Shown piece by piece: positions 31,501 to 37,000 of a stretch of 64,000 bases of DNA. The stretch spans positions 2,641,526-2,705,525 of the forward strand of contig NC_132881.1 in the NCBI RefSeq assembly GCF_030463535.1, in the 5' to 3' direction. A model generated the notes under the pieces. That model did no database searches, was not told the origin of the DNA, and saw only the letters and a program-made list of their open reading frames with translations. The DNA comes from Salminus brasiliensis (Eukaryota > Chordata > Actinopteri > Characiformes > Bryconidae). Made by a program: the position numbers and the translations under genes. Every line of letters starts with the position of its first letter. Position 1 is the stretch's first letter.

Positions 31501-33995
31501 TTCTCCAGATGTTTGCACTGGAGTTGTTCTATTGGACTCGTAAAGCCCCTGAGGAACACTGAACTCATGTTTATGAAACCCATCAGACATGGTGTAGGTA
31601 TATGAACTCTTTAGCTTCATGATGACATTATTGCGTCACACTATTCCAGCAGGAAGGTTTTCCAGAGGCACCTTCATGTTCTGAATGTCCCATTCTACCA
31701 CATCCCATCTGGAACTTCTGGCAACTGTGAAGAACTACTGAGAAACTCTGAACTCCTTCTTCTGTTATGACGCCATTCTGAGATTATTTGCACTTTAAAA
31801 CATTGTAAGTCATGCTGGAGGTAGCCTTTAGAAGATGGTCAGCGACTATAGACAATAGACTAATATTCAAGTGATGACTGAATGGTATTACCAGCCTAAA
31901 CCACCGGGTGCCAGAATACAGACTCATCAGACCAGGCAACATGTCTTCAGTATTCAACTGACCAGTGTGAACAGGTGAGCCTGTTGACCTCTCTCATCAG
32001 CAAGGCCCTTGCTCTGCTGACCTGGTCAAAAGATTTTTTCTAGAAATGGGTCCATTGCAGATCCACAAATCCAATTTACATCCAATTTGAAACCATTGCA
32101 TTGTGGGTAAATTATGATAGGTACCCCCCTAAAAACCATCATTGAATATGTACCTAATGGCAGAACATGACCAGGAGCGTGGAATAATGTCCTGTTTGAC
32201 GGGTTATTAAACATGACAGCTTGTAAACAGTCCTTTTCTCCTCCAGCCAGGAAGAACGCAGATGATTAGAGATGGCATCCAGACACGCCCCACCCTATTG
32301 GCTATTCATACTGTTTAGAGCAAGCTTTTACCTGCACACCAAGCCCAGTTCTGTGCTTTAAAGCAAACCAATAAACCTGTAGAAACTACTGGTCAATGGA
32401 GCGCCCAAATGCCCACCATGAAGACATGCAATATGTCAAAAAATATCTGGACACATCTTTTGTACTTTCACACAGCCTTTTTCCTCCAAACTTCCAGGCA
32501 ACCGATGCTTGAATTACTGTTTTGTATGGGCCAGTGACTCCAGACACAAATCAGTAGTTCTAGGTCGCAGGACCCAACTTTCCAGTCAGCTTGGTTGTTG
32601 CAATGCCAGCCACAGAGAAACCTCACTTCACCACTACTACACATCCCTGTGAGTACAGATCCTAAGCAAGAAGGGTTTTATATAGGACTGAAACAGGGTC
32701 CCTTGACTTATTATAATAGTGGAACCCTTTTCGGTGCTTTATCATCTACAAGAGGTTTTACTGTATATTTACATGTATATGAAGAACCACTCAACCTAGA
32801 AGATGAATATTTACGCATTCAACTGGTTCTTTGAGTAGTGGTATATATATATATAGATATAGAACCTTCACGAATGCCTTACTAAAGAACCCCTTTTTCA
32901 CCACATTTACTCCATTACAAAAGAAAGTCAAGCAACGAGAAAAGGCTTATATAACAACAGGTGAACTGAAGAGGACGGGCACCCGTTACAGTGTTGGCTG
33001 GTAAATTCATTTAGACAAGGTGCAACAAGACCTTTCATGATGCCCTTCAGCTTCACTGCATTAAACCCAACCGCACAAGAGCTTTTACAGCCTGTTTAAT
33101 GAATGCACATTCCTGACATATGCCTCATCACTCCAGCGATTACCACGATTCCCGTTTCCACTGAGTTAACAGTCAAGCTGATCTGTTGGTCTTCTGGATT
33201 AGGCCAGACCTTTCAGTTTCAGCAGATTAATTAAGAGATGAATGTCTTCTGGTGAGAGACTAAACCTGGGACTATAGAGACCAGCACAGAAGATCTGTCT
33301 GCAACCATGATGGGTGTGAACACAAGACTAAACACCAAACACAATCATGGGGCGCTTAAATTAACGAGTGAATGAATGAAAACATAGGAAACCATGCTGT
33401 TACTGGAAATAGTAAGTGTAGTGTAAGTGAGTGTAGAGTAACCATGGAAATGTGTGCAGCATAACCATGGCAATGGGTATGCCATAGCTTTAGAAATGGA
33501 AATTGCGTAACCATGGAGATGGGTGCAGCATAACCACGGAGATGGGCACATCATACACATAACTATAGACATAACTATAGACATGGGTTTAGCGTAACCA
33601 TGGACATGAGTGCAGCATTACCATGGCAATAGGTGTACCATAACTATAGAAATGGAAACAGCGTAACCGTGAAAATGGACCATAGCTATAACTATAAATG
33701 AGAATATATTAAACATGGAAACAGATGTAGTGTAACTACGGAAACGCAAACAGTCTGCTTACCTATATTTCCCCATATAGCTAACTTTGGGAGTAAGACT
33801 CTGTTTATGTATGTAAGTATGTAGGAGGGGATTACGGCAGAGGTAGGATGACAACAACTGGATCCAGAGAGTGAATAATGAGCAAGTGATCAGCTGTCTG
33901 GACTGACCTTGAAGAAGGATGTGGACATTGTCGATATCCAGTGGGAGAGATCCACCCTCCACCAGCTGGTCGGCGGCCATCCTCTCTGATGCCAT
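545..33995 (-). CDS. SYNE2: Nesprin-2 (giant isoform), N-terminal part, 37 exons
   Basis: Nesprin-2 is an outer-nuclear-membrane protein of the LINC complex. Its N-terminal CH pair binds F-actin, a long spectrin-repeat rod follows, and a C-terminal KASH segment (not in this window) binds SUN proteins. Joining the exons listed below gives one uninterrupted frame of about 2,745 codons with matching phases at every junction. CH1 spans about residues 30-139 and CH2 about 185-290. From about residue 300 on, the protein is helical spectrin-like sequence, interrupted by a Gln/Pro-rich segment at 884-1818. Motifs that point to SYNE2 rather than SYNE1 or a spectrin include '[15 protein letters not shown]' (exon 8), 'KLEEMKRR' (exon 12) and 'KEAPLELQ' (exon 34). 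Without the Gln-rich exon, the length to the window edge is about 1,810 residues, close to the equivalent point in human SYNE2 as I recall it. Neighbouring GPHB5 and KCNH5 support the assignment. The coordinates span introns; the 3' part lies beyond position 1. Confidence 0.93.
780..990 (-). CDS. SYNE2: SYNE2 exon 36
   Basis: Encodes [19 protein letters not shown], then '[20 protein letters not shown]' and FLVQSIK. Acceptor GTCCTGTAG, donor AAG|GTAAGG; one base carries over to exon 37. Confidence 0.92.
1215..1345. mobile_element. Partial copy of the foldback element
   Basis: Shares 'ACGGGTCAGCAGTGGCAAAA' ATCC, 'TCTACAGGAAATCC' and, inverted, 'AAGTGGCATGCAAAGAGGAC' with 52775-53346. In SYNE2 intron 35. 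Confidence 0.6.
1543..1746 (-). CDS. SYNE2: SYNE2 exon 35
   Basis: Encodes '[20 protein letters not shown]' and continues through [18 protein letters not shown]. It follows exon 34 exactly as 'LQVMESSILNKMEHVQKCL' does in SYNE2. Acceptor TTGCCTCAG, donor CAG|GTACCA, 68 codons. Confidence 0.94.
1831..2100. repeat. Dispersed teleost repeat ('TTTTATTTGTCACATACA' type)
   Basis: Begins with AAATC repeats and 'ATTTTATTTGTCACATACAT', then 'GCAGTGAAATGCTTTTTT', a familiar interspersed fish sequence. It lies in SYNE2 intron 35 (minus-strand order) next to a long dinucleotide tract. Confidence 0.6.
2141..2250. repeat. Compound microsatellite (TG)n(TA)n(CA)n
   Basis: (TG)7, about 33 TA units, then (CA)n; self-complementary across its length. 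Confidence 0.95.
2717..2818 (-). CDS. SYNE2: SYNE2 exon 34
   Basis: Encodes [19 protein letters not shown] and then '[15 protein letters not shown]', nearly identical in pattern to SYNE2 'IQFLLQSSEIPLELQ'. Acceptor TTTTGTTAG, donor CAG|GTCATT, 34 codons. Confidence 0.96.
2915..3082 (-). CDS. SYNE2: SYNE2 exon 33
   Basis: Encodes '[20 protein letters not shown]' and helical sequence ending VLHMK; matches SYNE2 'NEKTEDYYENLGRALALWD'. Acceptor GCTGTGTAG, donor AAG|GTCCGG, 56 codons. Confidence 0.94.
3261..3419 (-). CDS. SYNE2: SYNE2 exon 32
   Basis: Encodes [19 protein letters not shown], then '[16 protein letters not shown]', corresponding to SYNE2 'PPFEKEANIIVDRWLD'. Acceptor GTTTTCAG, donor GAT|GTAAGT, 53 codons. 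Confidence 0.95.
3501..3712. repeat. 42-44-bp minisatellite, 5 copies
   Basis: Units start at about 3501, 3543, 3587, 3627 and 3671 and carry 'GGCCACTTTATTAGAAACAC' followed by CTACCCTGTGCTTCCACT. Lies in the intron between SYNE2 exons 31 and 32. The same unit recurs inverted at 56245-56370. Confidence 0.9.
3758..3908 (-). CDS. SYNE2: SYNE2 exon 31
   Basis: Encodes [19 protein letters not shown], then '[18 protein letters not shown]', matching SYNE2 'QASYMGKENLKKRIAEI'. Acceptor TTTGACAG after a (GT)n tract, donor AAG|GTGGGC. Confidence 0.94.
3918..3946. repeat. (CA)n microsatellite
   Basis: A run of CA just inside the intron upstream of the exon 31 acceptor. Confidence 0.9.
4028..4195 (-). 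CDS. SYNE2: SYNE2 exon 30
   Basis: Encodes [19 protein letters not shown] and '[19 protein letters not shown]'. Acceptor TTTGGTAG beside a CA tract, donor CAG|GTGAAC; first base completes an Arg codon. Confidence 0.89.
4290..4885 (-). CDS. SYNE2: SYNE2 exon 29 (large rod exon)
   Basis: A 596-bp exon. Begins [19 protein letters not shown], then '[20 protein letters not shown]', a Gly/Lys-rich turn, '[20 protein letters not shown]' and TMPAVQQR. The order of motifs (LEDFLASLRT, then IGLKDPTVPAVKHR) is that of SYNE2. Acceptor CCTTTCCAG, donor GAG|GTGTGT. Confidence 0.94.
5140..5475. mobile_element. SINE-like repeat copy
   Basis: Contains the tRNA B-box-like GGTTCGAATCC at about 5183, then 'AGAGCACAACTAGCCAAGCT' and 'TTTCCTCAGAGC'. 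Related copies occur at 14430-14690, 48640-48890 and 60590-60700. Confidence 0.55.
5917..6061 (-). CDS. SYNE2: SYNE2 exon 28
   Basis: Encodes '[20 protein letters not shown]' and LVNSNVLKE, aligning to SYNE2 'IQDSIAKQIEICNRL...NFVLKE'. Acceptor CTCTTTCTCAG, donor GAG|GTTAAG. Confidence 0.92.
6225..6741. mobile_element. MITE with Tc1-like terminal inverted repeats, complete
   Basis: Left end TACACTATATGTCC, then AAATGTTTGTGGACACC; right end GGTGTCCCTATACTTTTGTCC, then ACAGTGTA. The ends are imperfect inverted repeats of about 29 bp starting with TA. 517 bp, no transposase. Lies in the intron between SYNE2 exons 27 and 28. Confidence 0.8.
6804..6949 (-). CDS. SYNE2: SYNE2 exon 27
   Basis: Encodes '[20 protein letters not shown]', then [14 protein letters not shown]. 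It aligns to SYNE2 'VIKNETDARWKEFEI...LKERERELQM'. Acceptor TGTGCTTCAG, donor CAG|GTACGC. Confidence 0.92.
7038..7155 (-). CDS. SYNE2: SYNE2 exon 26
   Basis: Encodes [19 protein letters not shown], then '[15 protein letters not shown]', a rod helix. Acceptor CTTTTGCAG, donor AAG|GTACGG; first base completes an Arg codon. Confidence 0.9.
7245..7324 (-). CDS. SYNE2: SYNE2 exon 25 (linker)
   Basis: Encodes [19 protein letters not shown] then QTSTEED. Joined to exon 26 it reads '[18 protein letters not shown]', corresponding to SYNE2 'SSEEDRSSSCLQAKL'. Acceptor CATTGCAG, donor CAG|GTACAT. Confidence 0.87.
7687..7774 (-). CDS. SYNE2: SYNE2 exon 24 (linker)
   Basis: Encodes a polar low-helix linker, '[20 protein letters not shown]' and KTSETTAPE. 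Acceptor CTCTGTGCCAG, donor GAG|GTACTG. Phase agrees with both neighbours; no family motif, so less certain. Confidence 0.78.
8003..8175. repeat. About 53-bp minisatellite, roughly 3-4 copies
   Basis: Units of the type 'GTCGGGTTCAGGAGGAATTC' followed by TGTTGGAGTACAGTTGGA and a T-run. Decayed copies extend over about 7880-8450. Confidence 0.85.
8535..8731 (-). CDS. SYNE2: SYNE2 exon 23
   Basis: Encodes '[20 protein letters not shown]' and [19 protein letters not shown]. It corresponds well to SYNE2 'ACFSEEGCLYQLNHHMEVLRELCEELP'. Ends in DTPPPPDA. Acceptor GCACCTCCAG, donor TGG|GTAAGA. Confidence 0.93.
8805..9030 (-). pseudogene. Degraded Tc1/mariner transposase fragment
   Basis: The minus strand reads [20 protein letters not shown], then '[13 protein letters not shown]'. 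This resembles the N-terminal helix-turn-helix part of the fish Tc1-like transposase that begins 'FDKGQIV..RRLGQSISKTA'. Truncated and disrupted. Lies in SYNE2 intron 22. Confidence 0.65.
9258..9392 (-). CDS. SYNE2: SYNE2 exon 22
   Basis: Encodes [19 protein letters not shown], then '[19 protein letters not shown]' and SVRTQWE. It matches the SYNE2 segment 'KHKEALI...YLKAVEEL...VCAKWE'. Acceptor TGTTTTCCAG, donor GAG|GTAGGC, 45 codons. Confidence 0.9.
9495..12299 (-). CDS. SYNE2: SYNE2 exon 21: 935-codon Gln/Pro-rich exon
   Basis: One 2,805-bp exon, open throughout and phase 0 at both ends. Acceptor TTTCTCAACAG, donor GAA|GTAAGC. It is dominated by Q, P, V, S, A and M. It contains repeated '[12 protein letters not shown]' blocks and a run of about seven 11-residue units of the type [11 protein letters not shown] (minus strand, roughly 9990-9750). 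Only the last 50 or so residues ('[20 protein letters not shown]' and on) look like rod helix again. It falls between exons 20 and 22, whose SYNE2 equivalents are close together in the human protein as I recall it, so this is an insertion in the rod. Function unknown; likely disordered. Confidence 0.87.
12414..12572 (-). CDS. SYNE2: SYNE2 exon 20
   Basis: Encodes [19 protein letters not shown] and '[19 protein letters not shown]', aligning to SYNE2 'HLIAKGSMFDELMARSEDM...VLTTGLQAKIQEAKEK'. Acceptor CTTTCTTTCAG, donor CAG|GTCTGT. The Gln-rich exon follows directly. Confidence 0.9.
12660..13410. repeat. About 20-25-bp degenerate minisatellite ('CACCTAGCAACACCATAGCA')
   Basis: Some thirty imperfect units over 750 bp in the intron between SYNE2 exons 19 and 20. 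Relatives at 37555-37760 and 49630-50130. Confidence 0.9.
13573..13749 (-). CDS. SYNE2: SYNE2 exon 19
   Basis: Encodes [19 protein letters not shown], then '[20 protein letters not shown]'. The WEAEA core corresponds to 'VEIWEAEAKSVL' of SYNE2. Acceptor ATGTGCTCAG, donor CGG|GTAATT, 59 codons. Confidence 0.9.
13868..13969 (-). CDS. SYNE2: SYNE2 exon 18
   Basis: Encodes [19 protein letters not shown] and then '[15 protein letters not shown]'. Acceptor CTTTTCTAG, donor GAG|GTGAAT, 34 codons. No strong family motif alone; supported by phase and position. Confidence 0.83.
14430..14690. mobile_element. SINE-like copy with inverted terminal duplication
   Basis: The first 91 bases form two 38-bp arms (CTATCTACCCACCCTGGAGA... 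and its complement) around a short loop, then the repeat continues as in the 5140 copy ('TTTCCTCAGAATGCG'). Confidence 0.6.
14860..14997 (-). CDS. SYNE2: SYNE2 exon 17
   Basis: Encodes '[20 protein letters not shown]' plus RTYRKRLQ, a helical rod segment. Acceptor CTGTCCTAG, donor CAG|GTACAC, 46 codons, phase 0. Confidence 0.88.
15457..15621 (-). CDS. SYNE2: SYNE2 exon 16
   Basis: Encodes '[20 protein letters not shown]', then [17 protein letters not shown]. It matches the SYNE2 helix 'HATLNEAGNFLVEVS...LNKRWRKLV'. Acceptor CTTGTTAG, donor TTT|GTAAGC, 55 codons. Confidence 0.92.
15744..15797. repeat. AT-rich palindrome
   Basis: Arms 'GATGCTTTGTATATATA' and 'TATATATACAAAGCATC' flank a short TG-rich loop; a strong hairpin in both strands. 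Confidence 0.8.
15795..16395. mobile_element. Degraded Tc1-like element
   Basis: Left end 'AAAATATTATGACCACCCCT', right end 'GTGCTCATAATATTCTG', which are inverted repeats. Interior retains 'ATGGGCCATTAATGGCAGAG' and 'CTACTGTGGAGCAGCTAACC', a remnant of the transposase region seen in fish Tc1-like elements. No open frame remains. Confidence 0.55.
16433..16632 (-). CDS. SYNE2: SYNE2 exon 15
   Basis: Encodes '[20 protein letters not shown]' and [11 protein letters not shown], a clear spectrin-like WxxY...WL pattern that aligns to SYNE2 'VKSTLQKVLACWATY'. Acceptor CTCTGCTAG. The donor GAA|GTACTC is weak but is the only one that keeps phase with exon 16. Confidence 0.87.
16925..17021 (-). CDS. 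SYNE2: SYNE2 exon 14
   Basis: Short helical exon, [19 protein letters not shown] followed by [13 protein letters not shown]. Acceptor TTCTGGTAG, donor TGG|GTAAGT; ends one base into a codon that exon 15 completes as Ala. Confidence 0.86.
17042..17085. repeat. (CA)n(TA)n microsatellite
   Basis: About sixteen CA units followed by TA units, in the intron upstream of SYNE2 exon 14. Confidence 0.9.
17179..17688. mobile_element. MITE, second complete copy
   Basis: Same family and orientation as 6225-6741: starts ACACACTACATGTCCAAATG, ends 'CAATACTTTTGTCCATACAG' TGTA. Interior shows 'GGGCTAGAGGGGTATAAAGC' and 'GAATGCAATCAAATCCTCAC'. Confidence 0.8.
17745..17913 (-). CDS. SYNE2: SYNE2 exon 13
   Basis: Encodes [20 protein letters not shown], then [22 protein letters not shown]; the last tryptophan is the conserved helix residue. 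Acceptor GTGTGTCAG, next to a CA tract; donor AAT|GTGAGT. Confidence 0.9.
18193..18305 (-). CDS. SYNE2: SYNE2 exon 12
   Basis: Encodes [19 protein letters not shown] and then '[10 protein letters not shown]', closely matching the [13 protein letters not shown] motif of SYNE2. Acceptor TTTGGTAG, donor AAG|GTCAGT; two bases carry over to exon 13. Confidence 0.93.
18561..18725 (-). CDS. SYNE2: SYNE2 exon 11
   Basis: Encodes '[20 protein letters not shown]' and then an acidic helix ending QELLK. It fits the SYNE2 repeat that has LPPPL followed by WLQEVEEL. Acceptor GGCTGTAG, donor AAG|GTTGGT, 55 codons, phase 0. Confidence 0.9.
18973..19145 (+). mobile_element. Degraded tRNA-type SINE
   Basis: Follows the layout of the 26401 SINE: 'GATAACACCAGTACCTGACA', CACACCATGTGGGA, CCCTGGGCAAGACTCCTAAC. 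The 3' tail is decayed. Confidence 0.55.
19196..19333 (-). CDS. SYNE2: SYNE2 exon 10
   Basis: Encodes [19 protein letters not shown] and ends '[11 protein letters not shown]', matching the SYNE2 stretch 'FMESFNEEKKSFL...LREAWDGL' as I recall it. The acceptor could be TTTAAG at 19334 or CTTCCAG nine bases further in; both keep the frame. Donor AAG|GTTAGA. Confidence 0.88.
19448..19561 (-). CDS. SYNE2: SYNE2 exon 9
   Basis: Encodes an amphipathic helix with '[18 protein letters not shown]'; the W-L pattern is that of a spectrin-like helix right after CH2. Acceptor TTTCCGCAG, donor CAT|GTAAGT, 38 codons, phase 0. Confidence 0.9.
20880..21070. repeat. (GA)-rich simple sequence
   Basis: GA runs in the intron between SYNE2 exons 8 and 9; another lies at 21238-21270 next to the exon 8 acceptor. 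Confidence 0.8.
21131..21228 (-). CDS. SYNE2: SYNE2 exon 8 (end of CH2)
   Basis: Encodes [10 protein letters not shown] and then '[15 protein letters not shown]', the CH2 C-terminal helix, identical or nearly so across SYNE2 proteins. Acceptor GTGTCTCTCAG, donor CAG|GTATCT. Flanked on both sides by (GA)n tracts. Confidence 0.95.
21333..21532 (-). CDS. SYNE2: SYNE2 exon 7 (CH2)
   Basis: Encodes CH2: [11 protein letters not shown], then '[15 protein letters not shown]', then [17 protein letters not shown]. These are the standard CH2 motifs of nesprins. Acceptor TGTTGCAG, donor CAG|GTCAGA; the exon begins and ends inside codons, in register with its neighbours. Confidence 0.96.
22113..22309 (-). 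CDS. SYNE2: SYNE2 exon 6 (Ser-rich CH1-CH2 linker, start of CH2)
   Basis: Begins IEELASTLS, passes through a Ser/Thr/Pro-rich linker and ends with '[15 protein letters not shown]', the first CH2 helix. The acceptor is CTGTTCAG, the donor CAA|GTGAGT. It leaves two bases that join exon 7 to make Lys. Confidence 0.93.
22340..23225. repeat. Minisatellite of 'CCATCCATACCCAT' units, about 0.9 kb
   Basis: Degenerate 10-16-bp pyrimidine-rich units such as 'CATCCATAGCCATCTATCCC'; purine/pyrimidine strand bias throughout. Lies between SYNE2 exons 5 and 6. Confidence 0.92.
23331..23423 (-). CDS. SYNE2: SYNE2 exon 5 (end of CH1, actin-binding core)
   Basis: Encodes '[20 protein letters not shown]' and then [11 protein letters not shown], the most conserved CH1 signature (DIx[11 protein letters not shown]). 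Acceptor CTTCTGCAG, donor CAT|GTGAGT, phase 0 at both ends. Confidence 0.96.
23529..23606 (-). CDS. SYNE2: SYNE2 exon 4 (CH1)
   Basis: Encodes '[20 protein letters not shown]' and then FLKKKS, the CH1 part with the HxxxIEKAL helix. Acceptor CTGTTTCAG, donor TCT|GTAAGA, phase 0 at both ends, 26 codons. Confidence 0.94.
23695..24235. repeat. 11-13-bp minisatellite ('TGAACACTGTA')
   Basis: About forty-five units such as 'AAACACTGTATAAACACTGA' in the intron between SYNE2 exons 3 and 4. Confidence 0.93.
24434..24529 (-). CDS. SYNE2: SYNE2 exon 3 (CH1)
   Basis: Encodes a CH1 segment including '[20 protein letters not shown]', the typical DG-x-LLxLLE core. The acceptor is CTGTTGCAG and the donor ATG|GTGAGT. 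Phase 0 at both ends, 32 codons. Confidence 0.95.
24640..25150. repeat. About 30-bp AT-rich degenerate minisatellite
   Basis: Repeats of 'TATTACAATTTCAGTCTGGA' plus TATTAATTG in SYNE2 intron 2, roughly fifteen units. Confidence 0.85.
25347..25396. repeat. (TA)n microsatellite
   Basis: About 25 TA units; a (CT)n(GT)n tract follows at 25500-25541. Confidence 0.95.
25856..25917 (-). CDS. SYNE2: SYNE2 exon 2 (start of CH1)
   Basis: Encodes '[20 protein letters not shown]' plus K, the opening helix of a type-1 CH domain (the QKRTFTxW signature). The acceptor is CCAACAG and the donor AAG|GTGAGG. It enters with one base from exon 1 and ends in phase 0. Confidence 0.95.
26401..26570 (+). mobile_element. 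tRNA-derived SINE
   Basis: A-box-like GTGGCGCAATAGA, B-box GGTTCGATTCC, and the 3' tail 'CGCTCTGGATAAAAGCGTCA' GCTAAAT, a tail shared by fish SINEs and their partner LINEs. Best preserved of the SINEs in the window. Confidence 0.8.
27029..27140 (-). CDS. Candidate alternative first exon of SYNE2
   Basis: An ATG at 27140 with A at -3 and G at +4 opens 37 codons: [19 protein letters not shown], then [18 protein letters not shown]. The exon ends at a good donor, GATG|GTAAAG. It leaves one base, exactly the phase that exon 2 of SYNE2 needs, so splicing to 25917 would give '...[15 protein letters not shown]', a plausible CH1 leader. It lies in SYNE2 intron 1 on the same strand. The frame is also open upstream to 27323. 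No homologue recognised; it could be a chance open frame. Confidence 0.35.
28243..28317. repeat. Inverted repeat at minisatellite edge
   Basis: Arms 'GGACTCAAGTATTTGTCTTT' and 'CAAACACTTGAGTCC' close around CACTCAATAT; the right arm leads into the 28320-29630 array. Confidence 0.8.
28320..29630. repeat. About 33-bp minisatellite, 1.3 kb
   Basis: Units of the type 'TACAAATACTACTGAGTCCA' AGACAAGTCTGAG, some 40 copies, in SYNE2 intron 1. The 3n period leaves pseudo-ORFs on both strands. Confidence 0.95.
30114..30572. mobile_element. TIR-bounded nonautonomous DNA element
   Basis: Left end 'GTGTCCTAATTCAGGGCTGC' ATCCTT; right end AAGGATGCAGCCCCCGAATTGGGAGACAC read inverted. 459 bp, no coding. 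Family not identified. Confidence 0.6.
33380..33750. repeat. 24-30-bp degenerate minisatellite ('AACCATGGAAATGGGTGCAG')
   Basis: About fourteen units, just downstream of SYNE2 exon 1 within intron 1. Confidence 0.88.
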
Positions 33996-34049
33996 GATGA
34001 CCCCTCAGCGACAAAGCAGACGAGCTCTCCACTAAAACATGATGTTAAT
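33908..34049 (-). CDS. SYNE2: SYNE2 exon 1 (5'UTR 34049-33996, coding from 33995)
   Basis: The start ATG at 33995 has A at -3 and G at +4, a strong Kozak context. The coding part gives '[16 protein letters not shown]' and then '[10 protein letters not shown]', matching the usual nesprin-2 leader just before CH1. The donor is CAAG|GTCAGT (phase 1). The 5' boundary at 34049 follows a pyrimidine-rich acceptor (TTTCTCCTCCATAG), so at least one noncoding exon lies farther upstream and was not found. The 5'UTR carries a two-codon uORF at 34041-34033. Confidence 0.88.
33996..34049 (-). promoter_or_regulatory. SYNE2: SYNE2 5'UTR segment with two-codon uORF
   Basis: Between the acceptor and the start ATG there is a minimal upstream ORF, ATG-TTT-TAG, at 34041-34033. 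Such uORFs can lower initiation at the main ATG; here this is only inferred. Confidence 0.4.
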
Positions 34050-37000
34050 CTATGGAGGAGAAAGAGAGGGGAAGGTCAAGAGTGATATTCATCAGGTGAA
34101 GGTTAATAAATGAAATCTTACAGGAATGGTCTCAGCATGGACCGACCAGCCCACTACTGGTTTGAGGTTGTACTAATTCATACTGCGGCTAATTCAACAC
34201 TATGGGACAGCCTGAACACACTCTGAGGAGAATGCTAACTGCTAGTTCTTTTACATCAGCTAACAACCCAGCATGATGGAGGGGAGTGTATGTCTGCAGA
34301 GCATTCATATGCTGGGAAGGGTCTCCTGAAAGACCCTGTACAAATCAGCCTAAATCTATTCTAAATATTTCAAATTTCCCATTTTGATGTTGTTGGAAGA
34401 CGATTCTCGACAATTCTAACATTAAAATGATAAAACAGCAACAGCAAGAGAAAACAAAGCAAAATAATCTGCCAATAGAATAAGACCATATCTGTAGACA
34501 ATGACCTAATCAGTTAAAATTGTCCAGATAGATGTTAAGGACACCCGAAATGAGAAATATTAGATATTTCGACTGGATTTAAGGCGATTTTAGGCAGTGT
34601 GGGGGTAAACAGAAGAACTAGTGAAGGTCTCCTTCAACAAATATAGATCCCTTAAAGGGGACAGACTGTTAGCACCAAGCAAATGAATTTAGACACACTG
34701 TACGGAATGAAGACACTGCATACCTATGGAGTTCAGAGTAGACAGCCAGCACCGACCAGCAACAGTGCCCTCTGTCAGAACCCGACCAAACGACCAAATG
34801 CAGAGGTGTGAACCTCTAGAGGCTGTTAGCTTTGCCCAGACTGTATCAATTCTCTGATACACGTTTCTACCATTGAAACCATTACAGCAAGTAGTGTATT
34901 TTTCATTTCTTCACTGCAGACGACTCACAAAAGTGCTTCACTGTTTAAGCACTAGTTTGCACCGGCTAGGATTCAAAAGATACCTCTCAGCTTACATACT
35001 ACAAAACACAGAAGTTACACCACTCGCAACATGCACTATATTCTGCCTGCATGTTAAACAAGTCAAGTCAGACATGAGTACAATCATAAGCCTTAATAAG
35101 TGCTGACGTAAGTGGAGGGTCTTCAGTGTGTGTTTGTAGACTGAGGAAGTTCAAATCGTCACTTTCTTATATTTAATGTAAGTGGATGTAAACATTACAA
35201 TTGATCATTAAAAAGGACAGCTGGGGTTTTCCAACGGTGTGAAAAAAGCAAAGCAAAGAAGATAAATGTGTAATTATATCGTTTCTTAATTTAGTAGAGA
35301 TTGTAGTTGTTCTAGCAACTGACTGTGACAGGAAGTCAAAAGGGAGGACACTGGCATGAAAACTTATAGACTATAAATGTCTATTTTTCTTACCAATTTA
35401 GTCCAGACCAATCCCCCCCCAAGTCCCCCCATCATTCCCCTTCACAGTTATTGCATTAGACTCATGTTACACAGGTACACTCTCAAAAATCACGGTGCTT
35501 CACAAGGTTCTTTAAGTGATCCCATAAAGATAAACTACTCACAGGTCCATGAAGAACCATGTTTGTAAGAGTTTAGAAAGGAACCTTTTATTCAACTGAA
35601 GGTTGTTTAGAGCTTTAATAGGTTTCTGACACTCACAGATCTCTATTACACTTGTAGTTTGTCATGAACCCACAAGTGGTTCTTCTGGACCCTGAATCCA
35701 GTTCCCAATCAAGTGGCCAAACAATTGCATTAACTGCTCTCTTAACTTCCAGTGAGCACAAACTCTCGGCCTGGAACTTGGATTTAAGGTCCAGATTTGA
35801 AAGACTTCTATGGTTCTATGGTAATACTCGAATAACCCTTTGTAGCACCTTTATTTTTAAGAGTTTAGGAGAATGCAGCATTGGAAGTCTTGCCCAAGGA
35901 CGTTCACTGATGCAGTGTGGTGAGCTTGCCCAGCCAGGGAGGTGAACCCCAGTCTGCCACTGGGAAGGCAGTGCTGCCCCCCCAACCATACAACACCAAC
36001 CACTACATCACCTGATCCTACAATGCTCATGTGCTACCATGCCACTGCATCTTCTCAAACTGCTGCTAACACAACGCTATTCAACAGCCTGACGTGCTTT
36101 CAGAACAGCCTCAACCTCTTTACTCTTTACTTTAGCTAGCATGGCTACAGTAATGGGGGGAGGGGGAGGGCCATGCATGTGCCAACTATGCTCTTCTGAA
36201 CTCCAAACCACAGGTGGCTCATGATCTTCCAAAGAATTGTTGAACACAGACAGTTGTTCTACTCATTTAACTGGTGTTAAATTGAGGCCTGCGACCTTTC
36301 AGGCTTTTATATGAAACCACAGGAGACCGAAAGATCAAATCTGACCAAGGTCAATTACTGATGGGACGTCACAGAAACTATAAGAGAGGGGAATGGAAAA
36401 GGTCATACCAGATCCACTTTATGCAGCGAAACAAGGGATAAAGAAACAAGCGGGGTAATGAACAGGTGAGGCTAGCTATGTTGGCCATGCTTGAAAAGAC
36501 ACAAATGGAAAAAGGCCAAAGGAAAATATCTCTGATGCATTTGGCCGCATGCGACCTAAAACGAGGTGACCACGCAAGCAGCTCTGGCATCTCACACATC
36601 CATCTAACACACATTACAGCGGCCGCACAATAACCTGGCAAAGTTACACACGGACGCAAAAACACAGTCATATGCTGAGGCTAAACTCACAGCAGTTCAT
36701 CCAACAACAAACCTGAGGTCCAGATCTGAGGTCCAGATCAGTGCTCAGTAGACTAACTATAGAAGGTTCCAGATGTCTAAAGAGCTCCTTCAGAGAAAGC
36801 TGTTAAATGAATGGGTTATGAGTAAACTGCCTGCAACACTGATATACAGTAGTTTTAAATAAAAGGGCTATATTCGTGTGGTAGTCATGGAGGCAACGTC
36901 AAGGTCCATTCACCAGGTCTATAAAGAAGTCGGTAAACCCGTTCACACCAAAACGAACTCTGACGGACTGAAGGATGCTTCTTAAAGAGCAGTCCAACAA

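Larger units (their letters stand above)
25918..33907 (-). other. SYNE2: SYNE2 intron 1 (about 8 kb)
   Basis: Separates exon 1 from exon 2. It contains a SINE (26401-26570), the candidate alternative exon (27029-27140), a 1.3-kb minisatellite (28320-29630), a TIR-bounded element (30114-30572) and a 24-30-bp minisatellite (33380-33750). The stretch 30600-33350 shows no coding or repeat structure that I can name. Confidence 0.8.
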
